This document shows, one piece after another, positions 1 through 6,756 of a stretch of DNA of 64,000 bases. The position numbers and the translations under genes were made by a program. The notes below the pieces were generated by a model, which searched no databases, was not told the origin of the DNA, and worked only from the letters and a program-made list of their open reading frames with translations. The first letter of the stretch is position 1; each line of letters opens with the position of its first letter. Source of the DNA: Williamsia soli (GTDB lineage Bacteria > Actinomycetota > Actinomycetes > Mycobacteriales > Mycobacteriaceae). The DNA lies in NCBI RefSeq assembly GCF_017377795.1, contig NZ_JAFRDR010000007.1, positions 62,001 to 126,000 of the forward strand, in the 5' to 3' direction.

Positions 1-113
1 CGGAGTTCGAGGCCTGGCTCGACCGGGTGGGGATGCTCGGCGCCGATGGTCGGGTCCTGGATCTGCAACCCGAGTCGTCGCCTCTGCGCAGCCTCACCGG
101 GCCGGTGTCCTGA
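1..113 (+). CDS. eutB: Ethanolamine ammonia-lyase large subunit, C-terminal end (partial)
   Basis: Only the last 36 codons are in the window (frame beginning at base 3, stop TGA at 111-113). The peptide carries the segment EFEAWLDRVGMLGADGR. The call rests mainly on context: the stop overlaps the start of eutC by one base (TGATG), the usual eutB-eutC translational coupling. EutB is the catalytic, coenzyme-B12-binding large subunit that converts ethanolamine to acetaldehyde and ammonia. The 5' end lies outside the window. Confidence 0.75.
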   Translation, partial: EFEAWLDRVGMLGADGRVLDLQPESSPLRSLTGPVS

Positions 114-844
114 TGAGTGAATTGTGGGATGCCCTGCGTCTGCGGACCGCAGCACGAATCGGGTTGGGCCGCACCGGGGATTCGCTGCCGACCACTCGGG
201 TACTGGAGTTCGCGGCGGCCCATGCTGCAGCGCGCGATGCGGTCCACCAGCCGCTCGATGCCGACGCGCTCGCCGTAGCGGTGGGTCAGCTGGAGTTGGG
301 TTCGCCGATCGTCGTGACGAGCCAGGCAGGTGATCGGAGCGAGTACCTGCGCCGACCAGATCTGGGTCGGTCCCCGGCTGATCTGAGTGAGCTCGCGGAG
401 GTGGATGCCGATGTGGGCTTCGTCCTCGCCGACGGACTTTCGCCGATCGCGTTGTCCGAACATGCGACCGGCCTGTTGTCCGCACTCAAAGACGTGCTTG
501 CGCACAAATATTCGTTCGCGCCACCGGTGATCGCGACCCAGGCCCGGGTTGCCCTCGGTGATCACATCGGAGCCGCCCAGAAGGTCGGAACGTTGATCGT
601 GATCATCGGGGAGCGCCCCGGTCTGTCGGTCGCCGACAGCGTCGGCATCTACCTGACGCACCTACCACGACCGGGACGCGCAGATTCTGAACGGAACTGC
701 ATCTCCAACATCCACCCACCCGGAGGGCTGGGCTACGCCGATGCTGCTCGGGTGTGCGCGGCCTTGATCGAGGGTGCTCGCCAATTGGGCCGCAGCGGAG
801 TCGATCTCAAAGACAACAGTCGCGCCATCGCTGAAGGTGCCTGA
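113..844 (+). CDS. eutC: Ethanolamine ammonia-lyase small subunit EutC
   Basis: 243-residue small subunit of adenosylcobalamin-dependent ethanolamine ammonia-lyase, which splits ethanolamine into acetaldehyde and ammonia in the cytoplasm. Family hallmarks are visible: LRLRTAARIGLGRTGDSLPT near the N-terminus, DVGFVLADGLSPIA (about residues 100-113), a central VIATQARVALGDHIG and the C-terminal RNCISNIHPPGGLGYADA (about 195-212). Length is slightly under the roughly 260-295 residues of enterobacterial EutC. The ATG overlaps the eutB stop, so the two subunits are translated together. No microcompartment genes are visible here, in line with the simple actinobacterial eutBC arrangement. Product identity is secure from the motifs. 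Confidence 0.95.
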   Translation: MSELWDALRLRTAARIGLGRTGDSLPTTRVLEFAAAHAAARDAVHQPLDADALAVAVGQLELGSPIVVTSQAGDRSEYLRRPDLGRSPADLSELAEVDADVGFVLADGLSPIALSEHATGLLSALKDVLAHKYSFAPPVIATQARVALGDHIGAAQKVGTLIVIIGERPGLSVADSVGIYLTHLPRPGRADSERNCISNIHPPGGLGYADAARVCAALIEGARQLGRSGVDLKDNSRAIAEGA

Positions 845-859
845 AATTTCGGGGTGGAC

Positions 860-1429
860 CTAGAGACCCGGGCCTTCGGCGCGCAGTGCGTCGACGTCGT
901 CCATCGCCGATCGTAGTTTGCCCAGCCACTCCTCGGTGTGTTCGCCGACGAGTTTGACCGACCACGCGAGTGCGTCTGCCCGCGAGCGGGCGACTCCGGC
1001 GTCGACGAGCGTGTCGAGCACCTGGCGTTCTGGCTGTCGCAACCGCGTCATGACCGGAACGGCGATGTGGGTGTACAGGATTCGCTGATCGCCCACCCGG
1101 ACGCCCCAGGAAACCTTGCGCGCGTATCGGGCCTGGGCCTCGTCGGCGATGGCCATCCGTTCACCGCGGGTGTCCTCGCGGAAGCGTGATGCTCGACCTT
1201 CTGCCGCGGCGGTCGCGGTGCTCTCGTCGGATTCCGGGGCAGTCAAGGTGCCGATGACGGTGATCTCGTCGCGGTCGACGGTGACCTCTGCGGTGCCCTC
1301 GAACCAGTCGTCGGGCAGTCTGCCGGCGAACCAGCCGGATGCGTCGGACGCGTCGGGTAGTTCTGCCTGCTGCCAGCCTCCGCGGCGTCCGCCGCCTGGT
1401 CCGCGTGATCCTTTGTGTGTGCTTTTCAT
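860..1429 (-). CDS. Conserved hypothetical protein with acidic middle and helical C-terminus
   Basis: Soluble protein of about 189 residues that I cannot assign to a family. The N-terminus is basic and Gly-rich (SRGPGGGRRGGWQQAELPD). A beta-rich stretch around GWFAGRLPDDWFEGTAEVTVDRDEI follows, then a helical C-terminal part with VDAGVARSRADALAWSVKLV, which weakly recalls ribbon-helix-helix or DNA-binding proteins of the 'RSRADAL' type. ATG at 1429 is preferred over the GTG at 1435 because AGGAG then sits five bases upstream; the GTG would overlap the ribosome-binding site. A tandem octamer just upstream (1446-1461) suggests an operator. If the protein is a small regulator it could act on its own promoter, but that is speculation. 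Confidence 0.6.
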   Translation of the reverse strand: MKSTHKGSRGPGGGRRGGWQQAELPDASDASGWFAGRLPDDWFEGTAEVTVDRDEITVIGTLTAPESDESTATAAAEGRASRFREDTRGERMAIADEAQARYARKVSWGVRVGDQRILYTHIAVPVMTRLRQPERQVLDTLVDAGVARSRADALAWSVKLVGEHTEEWLGKLRSAMDDVDALRAEGPGL

Positions 1430-1445
1430 CTTCACTCCTTTGTAG

Positions 1446-1461
1446 TGATTACATGATTACA
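1446..1461. promoter_or_regulatory. Tandem octamer, candidate operator
   Basis: TGATTACA occurs twice head to tail with no gap (1446-1453 and 1454-1461), about 17 bases upstream of the ATG of the minus-strand gene at 860-1429. On that strand it reads TGTAATCATGTAATCA directly before the ribosome-binding site. Position and AT-richness against a GC-rich background suggest a binding site or promoter element. The binding protein is unknown. Confidence 0.4.
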
Positions 1462-1541
1462 CCGTTGCATTGATTCGTCACTCGAGTTCGCTGTGGGCGG
1501 AGGCCGCCGTCGCGGACAGAAGGGTCGTCTAGGGTGAAATT

Positions 1542-1970
1542 GTGGCCACAACCTGGGACGATTCCACCGCGGGTCTCTTACGGCTGCCATCGGGACGGAC
1601 TGTCCGCGGACGAGGATTACGTCACGGGATACCCACAGGCCCCGACCCCGACTTCGGGCTGTACTTACTCGGACACGAACCGCCCGCGGTCGATTGGCCG
1701 AGCCGCTGGCTGAGGTGGCGCGACTTCTGGCTCCCGGCCGATCGCGTCGACGCGGCAGACGCGTTCCGGGAGGCGTGGTCGCGGTCGGAGGGGGAGAGGG
1801 CCGAGATCGCGTGTCTGGGCGGACGAGGGCGGACGGGTACCGCGCTGGCGTGCATCGCCGTGATCGATGGGGTGCCTGCTGCCGAAGCCGTCGCGTACGT
1901 CCGGGCTCACTATTCGCCGTCTGCGGTCGAGACACCCTGGCAGCGCCGCTACGTCGCCCGCTTTCCGTAA
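1542..1970 (+). CDS. Protein-tyrosine-phosphatase-like protein
   Basis: Small cytoplasmic phosphatase-like protein of 142 residues. It has the P-loop CLGGRGRTGT, i.e. the CX5R(T) signature with Cys91 as nucleophile and Arg97 for phosphate binding, typical of dual-specificity and tyrosine phosphatases. The preceding WRDFWLPADR contains an Asp that could serve as general acid (candidates Asp61, Asp67). The start is GTG at 1542; no better start lies downstream of a clear ribosome-binding site. The substrate is not predictable. The gene is convergent with the GNAT gene at 2039-2998, with a long palindrome between them. Confidence 0.75.
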   Translation: MATTWDDSTAGLLRLPSGRTVRGRGLRHGIPTGPDPDFGLYLLGHEPPAVDWPSRWLRWRDFWLPADRVDAADAFREAWSRSEGERAEIACLGGRGRTGTALACIAVIDGVPAAEAVAYVRAHYSPSAVETPWQRRYVARFP

Positions 1971-2035
1971 AAGCACACCGTTGAGTCATGTGCACACGTT
2001 GCAACGTGTGCACATGACTCAACTGTGTGCATCTG
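1969..2035. repeat. 67-bp palindromic repeat, family 1, copy 1
   Basis: Near-perfect palindrome between two convergent genes. The core arms GAGTCATGTGCACACGTTG (1983-2001) and CAACGTGTGCACATGACTC (2002-2020) are perfect. Including the outer GCACAC/GTGTGC segments, 28 of 29 pairs match with essentially no loop. Two further copies of identical length occur at 31745-31811 and 32399-32465. It probably forms a hairpin or cruciform and may act as a bidirectional terminator. It begins in the TAA stop codon of the upstream gene. Confidence 0.85.
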
Positions 2036-2038
2036 TGG

Positions 2039-2998
2039 TCAGGGGTATTCGACGTACCCGTAGCTGTGATGTAGACCAAAACCCATGCGGCGATACCAGT
2101 CTCGCGCGTGGGTGTTGCCGGTCTCCACCTGTAGGTAGGTGTGCGACGCGCCGTTGTGGGCGCCCCAGCTCTCCAACGCCGAGGTGACCGCCCGGCCCAG
2201 TCCTCGGCCGCGATGATCCGCCGACGTCCACAACGCTGAAAGGCCCAGCCAGACATCGTTGTCGAGTCCCGTGGTGACGGCGCCCCTGCCGATGGAGAGC
2301 AGCGCGCCCTCGTCGTCGCGGACGGTCGCGAAACCGAGCTGCCCGCCGTCGACCGCTCCGACCACGGCTGCCGCGACCGCGCGGTCTGCACCATCGCGCT
2401 GACCGACGTACGCGGCGACCCACTCGTTCGAGGGCGTCTCGTCGATCGCCACGTCCACCCCACTGTCCGACGCAGCCGATCCCACCGGCGCCACCAGGAC
2501 GTCGACGTCGATCACATAGTCAGCGGGGGAGACGTGGGCACCGGGGAGCAGTCGCGTGACCGCCGCGATCCTGAGCGGCAGACCCCGAACCCGGTACCAC
2601 TGGCTCAGTCGGTCCATCGTCTGCGCATCGAGTCGTGCGCCCATCTCCAACGGCACCGCGGAGTTCGCCCGGCGGGTGAAACCGCCCCCCGCCCGCGCCA
2701 GCCAACCATCGATCCATTCCGATTCGACGCCGGGCCACCCGCGCGCCGCGGCGACCTCGAGCGACCTGATCTGCGAGTTGCGCACCGGTCTGTCGGAGAG
2801 CACCTTCACCGCGACGACGAGATCCTTGGACACGACGACGCGGTCGGCGCCGCGAAGGATCACCAGGTCAGGACTCTCGCTGTCGAGCACACCGGTGACG
2901 TCGCTCAGGGTCGCCGACTCGTCGGCGCGCCAATCGGCGGGCGCCCCCGGCCCCTTCCGGAACCGCACGACCACCCGATCACCAGGTGACGGTGTCAC
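2039..2998 (-). CDS. GNAT-family N-acetyltransferase (Rv0428c-like)
   Basis: 319-residue protein. An N-terminal SH3-like segment (about 1-65, DRVVVRFRKGPGAPADWRAD...) is followed by a linker/helical region and a C-terminal GNAT domain (about 180-319). The acetyl-CoA loop is visible in SADHRGRGLGRAVTSALESW (R/Q-x-x-G-x-G/A motif), and the family end motif in THARDWYRRMGFGLHHSYGYV. It is expected to transfer an acetyl group to an amine; the acceptor is unknown. Its position next to def matches Rv0428c-Rv0429c in M. tuberculosis. The start is GTG at 2998, inside a 25-bp tandem duplication that separates it from def. Confidence 0.88.
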   Translation of the reverse strand: MTPSPGDRVVVRFRKGPGAPADWRADESATLSDVTGVLDSESPDLVILRGADRVVVSKDLVVAVKVLSDRPVRNSQIRSLEVAAARGWPGVESEWIDGWLARAGGGFTRRANSAVPLEMGARLDAQTMDRLSQWYRVRGLPLRIAAVTRLLPGAHVSPADYVIDVDVLVAPVGSAASDSGVDVAIDETPSNEWVAAYVGQRDGADRAVAAAVVGAVDGGQLGFATVRDDEGALLSIGRGAVTTGLDNDVWLGLSALWTSADHRGRGLGRAVTSALESWGAHNGASHTYLQVETGNTHARDWYRRMGFGLHHSYGYVEYP

Positions 2999-3043
2999 TC
3001 GTCGTCATCCGTGACGAAGTCACTCGTCGTCATCCGTGACGAA
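2994..3043. repeat. 25-bp tandem duplication at the def / GNAT junction
   Basis: A 25-base unit beginning GTCACTCGTCGTCATCCGTG occurs twice in a row (2994-3018 and 3019-3043), followed by the start of a third, diverged unit. It spans the GTG start of the GNAT gene and reaches the stop of def on the minus strand. It looks like a recent slippage duplication and increases the spacing between the two coding regions. Confidence 0.85.
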
Positions 3044-3044
3044 G

Positions 3045-3656
3045 TCACTCGTCATCATCATCGTGTCCGAAGGGGTCGGTGTCTTCGCCTGGTTGCCAGC
3101 TCAGCCCGGGCACACCCCACCCGTTGCGTTTGATGGCCTTCTTCGCGGCGCGGGCGTTGCGGCCCATGAGCACGTCCACGTAGAGGAAGCCGTCGAGGTG
3201 ACCTGTCTCGTGCTGCAGCATCCGGGCGAAGAAGTCTTTGCCCTCGATCTCGACCTTGTCGCCGTTGCGGTCGACGCCGGTGACCTTTGCCCAGTCGGCG
3301 CGGCCGGTCGGGAACTGTTCACCCGGCACCGACAGGCAGCCCTCGTCGTTGTCGTCGGGGTCGGGCATCGTCTCCGGGATCTCGGAGGTCTCCAGAACGG
3401 GGTTGATGACCTCGCCGCGCCGCCGCACGCCGCCGCGGCCGTTGCCTTCGGGGCAGTCGTACACGAAGAATCGGCGACCGACTCCGACCTGATTCGCCGC
3501 CAGTCCGACGCCGTTGGCGGCGTCCATGGTTTCGTACATGTCGTCGAGGAGCGCCACCACGTCGGCGGGGGGCTTGCCGGCCTCGTCCAGTGCGACGGAT
3601 TCAGTGGGATTGTGCAGCACCGGATCACCGACGATGCGGATGGGAAGAATTGCCAT
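3045..3656 (-). CDS. def: Peptide deformylase
   Basis: Removes the formyl group from the initiator methionine of nascent proteins; metal-dependent, cytoplasmic. All three deformylase motifs are present: GVGLAANQ (residues 49-56), EGCLS with metal ligand Cys107, and QHETGH with ligands His149 and His153 and catalytic Glu150. The HETGH form, in place of HExDH, is that of mycobacterial Def. The C-terminus ends in an acidic tail (PFGHDDDDE). ATG at 3656 gives [14 protein letters not shown], matching the family N-terminus; the upstream GTG would add seven residues. Length of 203 residues is normal. The gene order GNAT-def-DUF3263 matches M. tuberculosis. Confidence 0.97.
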   Translation of the reverse strand: MAILPIRIVGDPVLHNPTESVALDEAGKPPADVVALLDDMYETMDAANGVGLAANQVGVGRRFFVYDCPEGNGRGGVRRRGEVINPVLETSEIPETMPDPDDNDEGCLSVPGEQFPTGRADWAKVTGVDRNGDKVEIEGKDFFARMLQHETGHLDGFLYVDVLMGRNARAAKKAIKRNGWGVPGLSWQPGEDTDPFGHDDDDE

Positions 3657-3808
3657 GAGGGTCAGATTACTCGGCAAGCCATCGCGCGAATTCCTTTGGC
3701 GGCGTGGTTAGATGTACTGCGAACCACACTGTTGTAATTCACGCCGTTGATATCGACAAGCGACGTGTGGCGATGGGGTGGAGTAGGACCGATTCTCAAG
3801 GGAGCGAG

Positions 3809-4159
3809 ATGGACGGCGCAACCGCGCGAGACCAGAAGCAATCCGGGCAGGCGGACAACGCGAACCAAGACCACGCAGAGCTCGGTCCAGGCGAGGTTGG
3901 GGCCGACGGGTTGACCCGGCGTGAGCACGACATCTTGGCCTTTGAGCGGCAATGGTGGAAGTACGCCGGGGCGAAAGAAGAAGCAATCAAGGAACTGTTC
4001 GGTCTGTCTGCGACTCGGTACTACCAGGTTCTCAATGCTCTGGTCGATCGTCCCGAATCGCTCGCGGCCGATCCGATGCTCGTGAAGCGGCTCCGGCGTC
4101 TGCGAGCCAGTAGGCAGAAGGCCCGGGCGGCCCGGCGTCTCGGATTCGACGTCACCTGA
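3809..4159 (+). CDS. DUF3263 protein (Rv0430-like)
   Basis: Small protein of 116 residues with an acidic N-terminal tail and a helix-turn-helix-like core: LTRREHDILAFERQWWKYAG, then KEEAIKELFGLSATRYYQVL, then a basic C-terminal helix (VKRLRRLRASRQKARAARR). This is the DUF3263 pattern, conserved across Mycobacteriales; the LSATRYYQ segment resembles a recognition helix, so DNA binding is plausible. The start is ATG 3809, with AAGGGAG upstream; the longer reading from 3704 lacks such a site. It sits between def and the LytR_C gene, as in M. tuberculosis (Rv0430). Confidence 0.88.
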   Translation: MDGATARDQKQSGQADNANQDHAELGPGEVGADGLTRREHDILAFERQWWKYAGAKEEAIKELFGLSATRYYQVLNALVDRPESLAADPMLVKRLRRLRASRQKARAARRLGFDVT

Positions 4160-4208
4160 CTCGTCCGAGAATTGTCGTGCGGTCGTCAAGTTTCGTAAGG
4201 TGGGCGCA

Positions 4209-4715
4209 ATGACCAAGTCCGAGCCTCCACACCTGCCGTTTCGCGCGGGCGCCATGTTGCTGCTCGCGATCGCCGTGGTCTTCATCGGGCTGGGCTGGCA
4301 CTCAGCCGCCACCGGTGATTCAGATCCGGAGGCAGGCCTCGAAGCGGCGCAGAGTCGTCAGCCGACATCCTCATCCTCCGAGGCGCCGACGTCGTCCAGC
4401 GCGACAACCAGTGCTTCGACCAGTACGTCGGTGGATCCGGATCGTCCTCAGGTGTGCGTGTTCAACGCCGGGGCGATCGGTGGCCTCGGCCAGACGTATG
4501 CGAGACAGGTCGAAGACCTGGGCTGGGACACTGCGACCCCGGCCAACCTGCAGTCGGCCAGCATCACCGAGAACACTGTCTTCTACAGCTCGGGCCAGCA
4601 GGACGCGGCGGAGCAGCTCGCCGAAGACCTCGGGGGCGACGTCTCGGTGGACCCCCGCCCGTCCGCGTTCGACGAGTGCCCGCGGGGGTTGCCGCTGATC
4701 GTGGTCACTCGTTGA
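4209..4715 (+). CDS. LytR_C-domain envelope protein (Rv0431/VirR-like)
   Basis: 168-residue membrane-anchored protein. It has one N-terminal transmembrane helix (AGAMLLLAIAVVFIGLGW, about residues 14-31), a Ser/Thr-rich linker (TSSSSEAPTSSSATTSASTS), then an extracytoplasmic LytR_C domain beginning VCVFNAGAIGGLGQTYARQV and ending GLPLIVVTR. Rv0431 (VirR) in M. tuberculosis has this layout and affects cell envelope integrity and vesicle release; a role in peptidoglycan-arabinogalactan linkage is inferred. ATG 4209 is chosen because AAGGTGG lies just upstream; the GTG at 4200 overlaps that site. Confidence 0.85.
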   Translation: MTKSEPPHLPFRAGAMLLLAIAVVFIGLGWHSAATGDSDPEAGLEAAQSRQPTSSSSEAPTSSSATTSASTSTSVDPDRPQVCVFNAGAIGGLGQTYARQVEDLGWDTATPANLQSASITENTVFYSSGQQDAAEQLAEDLGGDVSVDPRPSAFDECPRGLPLIVVTR

Positions 4716-4770
4716 CGACTCCGGACCACGGCTCAGCTATGCGGTCGGCGGCGCCTCGAGTTCAACCAGT

Positions 4771-4801
4771 TATGATTTCGCTGACCTACTACCGACGGTA
4801 G
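4771..4801 (+). promoter_or_regulatory. sodC promoter with overlapping palindrome
   Basis: A TATGAT -10-like hexamer lies at 4771-4776. About 13 bases downstream is the perfect 13-bp palindrome CTACCGACGGTAG (4789-4801), 36 bases before the sodC ATG. A repressor bound there would sit just past the predicted transcription start. No -35 element is obvious. The palindrome is a candidate operator; its regulator is unknown. Confidence 0.4.
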
Positions 4802-4837
4802 AACCGGCGACACGCCCGACCACAAGGGAGCCCAACC

Positions 4838-5518
4838 ATGGCGCAGCGCTCGCTCAAGAACTTCACCACCGTGCGGCGGACTGCTGCGTTGGTGACACCG
4901 GTCGCGGTGGCCGCGTTCCTGTTGGCAGGCTGCAGTCCCGATGAGAATCCGACCGATGCCAAAGGCACGCAGCCCAGTGTCGTCACCGGCGACCGGGCAC
5001 CTGTCGACGTCGGCGGCGTCGGGCAACCGAGCGAGGGCGGCGAGGCAACGGCGACGCTGCGTCAGCCCAACGGGCAGCCTGCCGGCGAGGCGAGCTTCGA
5101 GAGCAGTGAGGGCTCGGTGATCGTGACCGTGAAGGCCGAGAACCTCGCGCCGGGCTTCCATGCGATGCATCTGCATGCGGTGGGCAAATGTGAACCCAAC
5201 TCGACGGCACCCTCGGGCGGCGCGCCGGGCGACTTCCTCTCCGCCGGCAGCCACCTGCAGGTCGACGGCAACACCAGTCATCCGGCCAGCGGCGACCTGG
5301 TGTCCATCTACATCAACGAAGAGGGTAACGGCGAAACCGTCACCGCCACGGATGGTTTCGACATCCAGCAGATCCTCGAGACCGCGATCGTGATCCACGA
5401 GAAGCCCGACAATTTCGGCAACATCCCGACCAAGTACGCCCCGGCGCCGGATGAAGAGACGCTGATGACCGGGGACGCCGGCAAGCGGATCGCCTGCGGT
5501 GTGATCGAAGAGAGCTGA
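4838..5518 (+). CDS. sodC: Cu/Zn-type superoxide dismutase, lipoprotein
   Basis: 226-residue extracytoplasmic superoxide dismutase that converts superoxide to hydrogen peroxide and oxygen at the cell surface. A signal peptide with lipobox LAGC (Cys30 region) predicts lipid anchoring, followed by a disordered spacer. Copper-ligand motifs are seen as HAMHLHAVGKCEP and IVIHEKPDNFGNIPTKY, with the C-terminal RIACGVI supplying the disulphide Cys. As in mycobacterial SodC, the classical zinc loop is not well conserved. Its position between the LytR_C gene and the carboxylate-amine ligase matches Rv0431-Rv0432-Rv0433. The stop-codon region is duplicated immediately downstream. Confidence 0.95.
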   Translation: MAQRSLKNFTTVRRTAALVTPVAVAAFLLAGCSPDENPTDAKGTQPSVVTGDRAPVDVGGVGQPSEGGEATATLRQPNGQPAGEASFESSEGSVIVTVKAENLAPGFHAMHLHAVGKCEPNSTAPSGGAPGDFLSAGSHLQVDGNTSHPASGDLVSIYINEEGNGETVTATDGFDIQQILETAIVIHEKPDNFGNIPTKYAPAPDEETLMTGDAGKRIACGVIEES

Positions 5519-5551
5519 CATAAACCGCGATCGAAGAGAGCTGACATAAAC
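5503..5551. repeat. Duplicated sodC 3' end (period 26)
   Basis: The 23-base stretch covering the last sodC codons and stop (5503-5525, starting GATCGAAGAGAGCTGACATA) is repeated exactly at 5529-5551 after a 3-base spacer. Because the period is 26, the second copy is in another frame, and the downstream ligase gene ends up in the same frame as sodC with only the sodC TGA between them. Confidence 0.9.
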
Positions 5552-6682
5552 AACGTCCGTTCGATCGAGTTCAACTCCTCACCGAAGCCGACCATCGGTG
5601 TCGAGTGGGAGTTCGCGCTCGTCGACAAGGAGACGCGCGATCTGTCGAACTCGGCTGCTCGGCTCTTCGAGCGGGTCAGCGAACTCGACAACCCGAGTTC
5701 GGGCGATCGCATCCACAAGGAGTTGCTCCGGAACACGGTGGAATTGGTCACGGGCATCTGCCGCAACACCGGCGAGGCGATCGCCGACCTGTCGGAGTCG
5801 CTCGCCGTGGTCCGTGGGATCGCAGACGATATCGGCGTCGATCTCTTCGGCGCGGGTACGCACCCGTTCGCGCAGTGGTCCACTCAACAGCTCACGCCCG
5901 GGCACCGGTACGCCGAGCTGATCGAGCGGACCCAGTGGTGGGGTCGGCAGATGCTGATCTGGGGTGTGCACGTCCATGTCGGGATCAACCACCGCGACAA
6001 GGTGTTACCGATTGTCTCGTCGCTGTTGAACCAGTATCCGCATCTGCTCGCGCTGTCCGCGTCGTCGCCGATGTGGTCCGGCCAGGACACCGGGTACGCC
6101 AGCAACCGCGCGATGATGTTCCAGCAGTTGCCCACTGCCGGGCTGCCTTTCCAGTTCCAGCAGTGGAGTGAGTTCGAAGCGTTCGTCGGCGATCAGATGC
6201 ACACGGGCATCATCGAGCACCTGAACGAGATCCGCTGGGACATCCGCCCCTCGCCGAACCTCGGCACCGTGGAGATCAGGGTGTGCGACGGGGTGTCCAC
6301 GATCTCCGAACTCGCCGGACTGGTGGCCTTGATCCACTGCCTCGTCGTCGATCTGGACCGACGCCTGGATGCCGGGGAACAACTGCCGGTGATGGCTCCC
6401 TGGCTGGTTCAGGAAAACAAGTGGCGCGCAGCGCGTTACGGACTCGACGCGATCATCATCACCGACAGCGACTGCAACGAGCGACTGGTCACCGACGATC
6501 TGACGGACATGTTGACCCGTCTCGCACCGATCGCCAAGGATCTCGACTGCGTCGACGAACTCGCGTCCGTGGCGTGGATTCCACTTCGAGGTGGCTCGTA
6601 TCAGCGACAGCGCCAAAAGTTCGCCGAGACCGGCGACATGGTCGCCGTCGTCGATTCGATCGTCACCGAGCTCGCGCGCTAG
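5546..6682 (+). CDS. Carboxylate-amine ligase, GCS2/YbdK family (Rv0433-like), non-canonical start
   Basis: Glutamate-cysteine-ligase-like enzyme of about 378 residues, predicted to join a carboxylate and an amine using ATP. Family motifs run without frameshift: PTIGVEWEFALVDKETRDLS (metal-binding Glu), HKELLRNTVELVTGIC, WGVHVHVGI and EIRWDIRPSPNLGTVEIR. The reading frame is intact, but no ATG, GTG or TTG exists between the sodC stop and the TTG at 5723, which would remove the essential EWE segment. The codon where ATG is expected (before NNVRSIEF) is ATA at 5546, so the coordinates assume an ATA start. Either it initiates at ATA, arises by readthrough of sodC, or is poorly expressed. Its place downstream of sodC is conserved in mycobacteria. 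Confidence 0.8.
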   Translation: MNNVRSIEFNSSPKPTIGVEWEFALVDKETRDLSNSAARLFERVSELDNPSSGDRIHKELLRNTVELVTGICRNTGEAIADLSESLAVVRGIADDIGVDLFGAGTHPFAQWSTQQLTPGHRYAELIERTQWWGRQMLIWGVHVHVGINHRDKVLPIVSSLLNQYPHLLALSASSPMWSGQDTGYASNRAMMFQQLPTAGLPFQFQQWSEFEAFVGDQMHTGIIEHLNEIRWDIRPSPNLGTVEIRVCDGVSTISELAGLVALIHCLVVDLDRRLDAGEQLPVMAPWLVQENKWRAARYGLDAIIITDSDCNERLVTDDLTDMLTRLAPIAKDLDCVDELASVAWIPLRGGSYQRQRQKFAETGDMVAVVDSIVTELAR

Positions 6683-6684
6683 AG

Positions 6685-6751
6685 CCCGATGTTGGTGGGT
6701 TCTGGCGACCGCCACCAGCGGAGACACCCGCCAAAAGCCACCACGATCGGG
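6685..6751. terminator. Long hairpin between convergent genes
   Basis: Imperfect inverted repeat between the ligase (ends 6682) and the ABC1 kinase gene (ends 6757). CCCGAT/ATCGGG, TGGTGG/CCACCA and TGGCG/CGCCA pair in order around a central GACCGCCACC segment. Position suggests a bidirectional terminator. There is no clear U-tract, as is common in these genomes. Confidence 0.6.
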
Positions 6752-6756
6752 ATGGC

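Noticed and set aside
1432-2463. Long minus-strand open frame over the phosphatase-like gene and the GNAT 3' part
   Set aside because: Arg/Ser/Pro-rich composition typical of antisense shadow frames in GC-rich DNA; it crosses a palindromic repeat and two well-supported genes.
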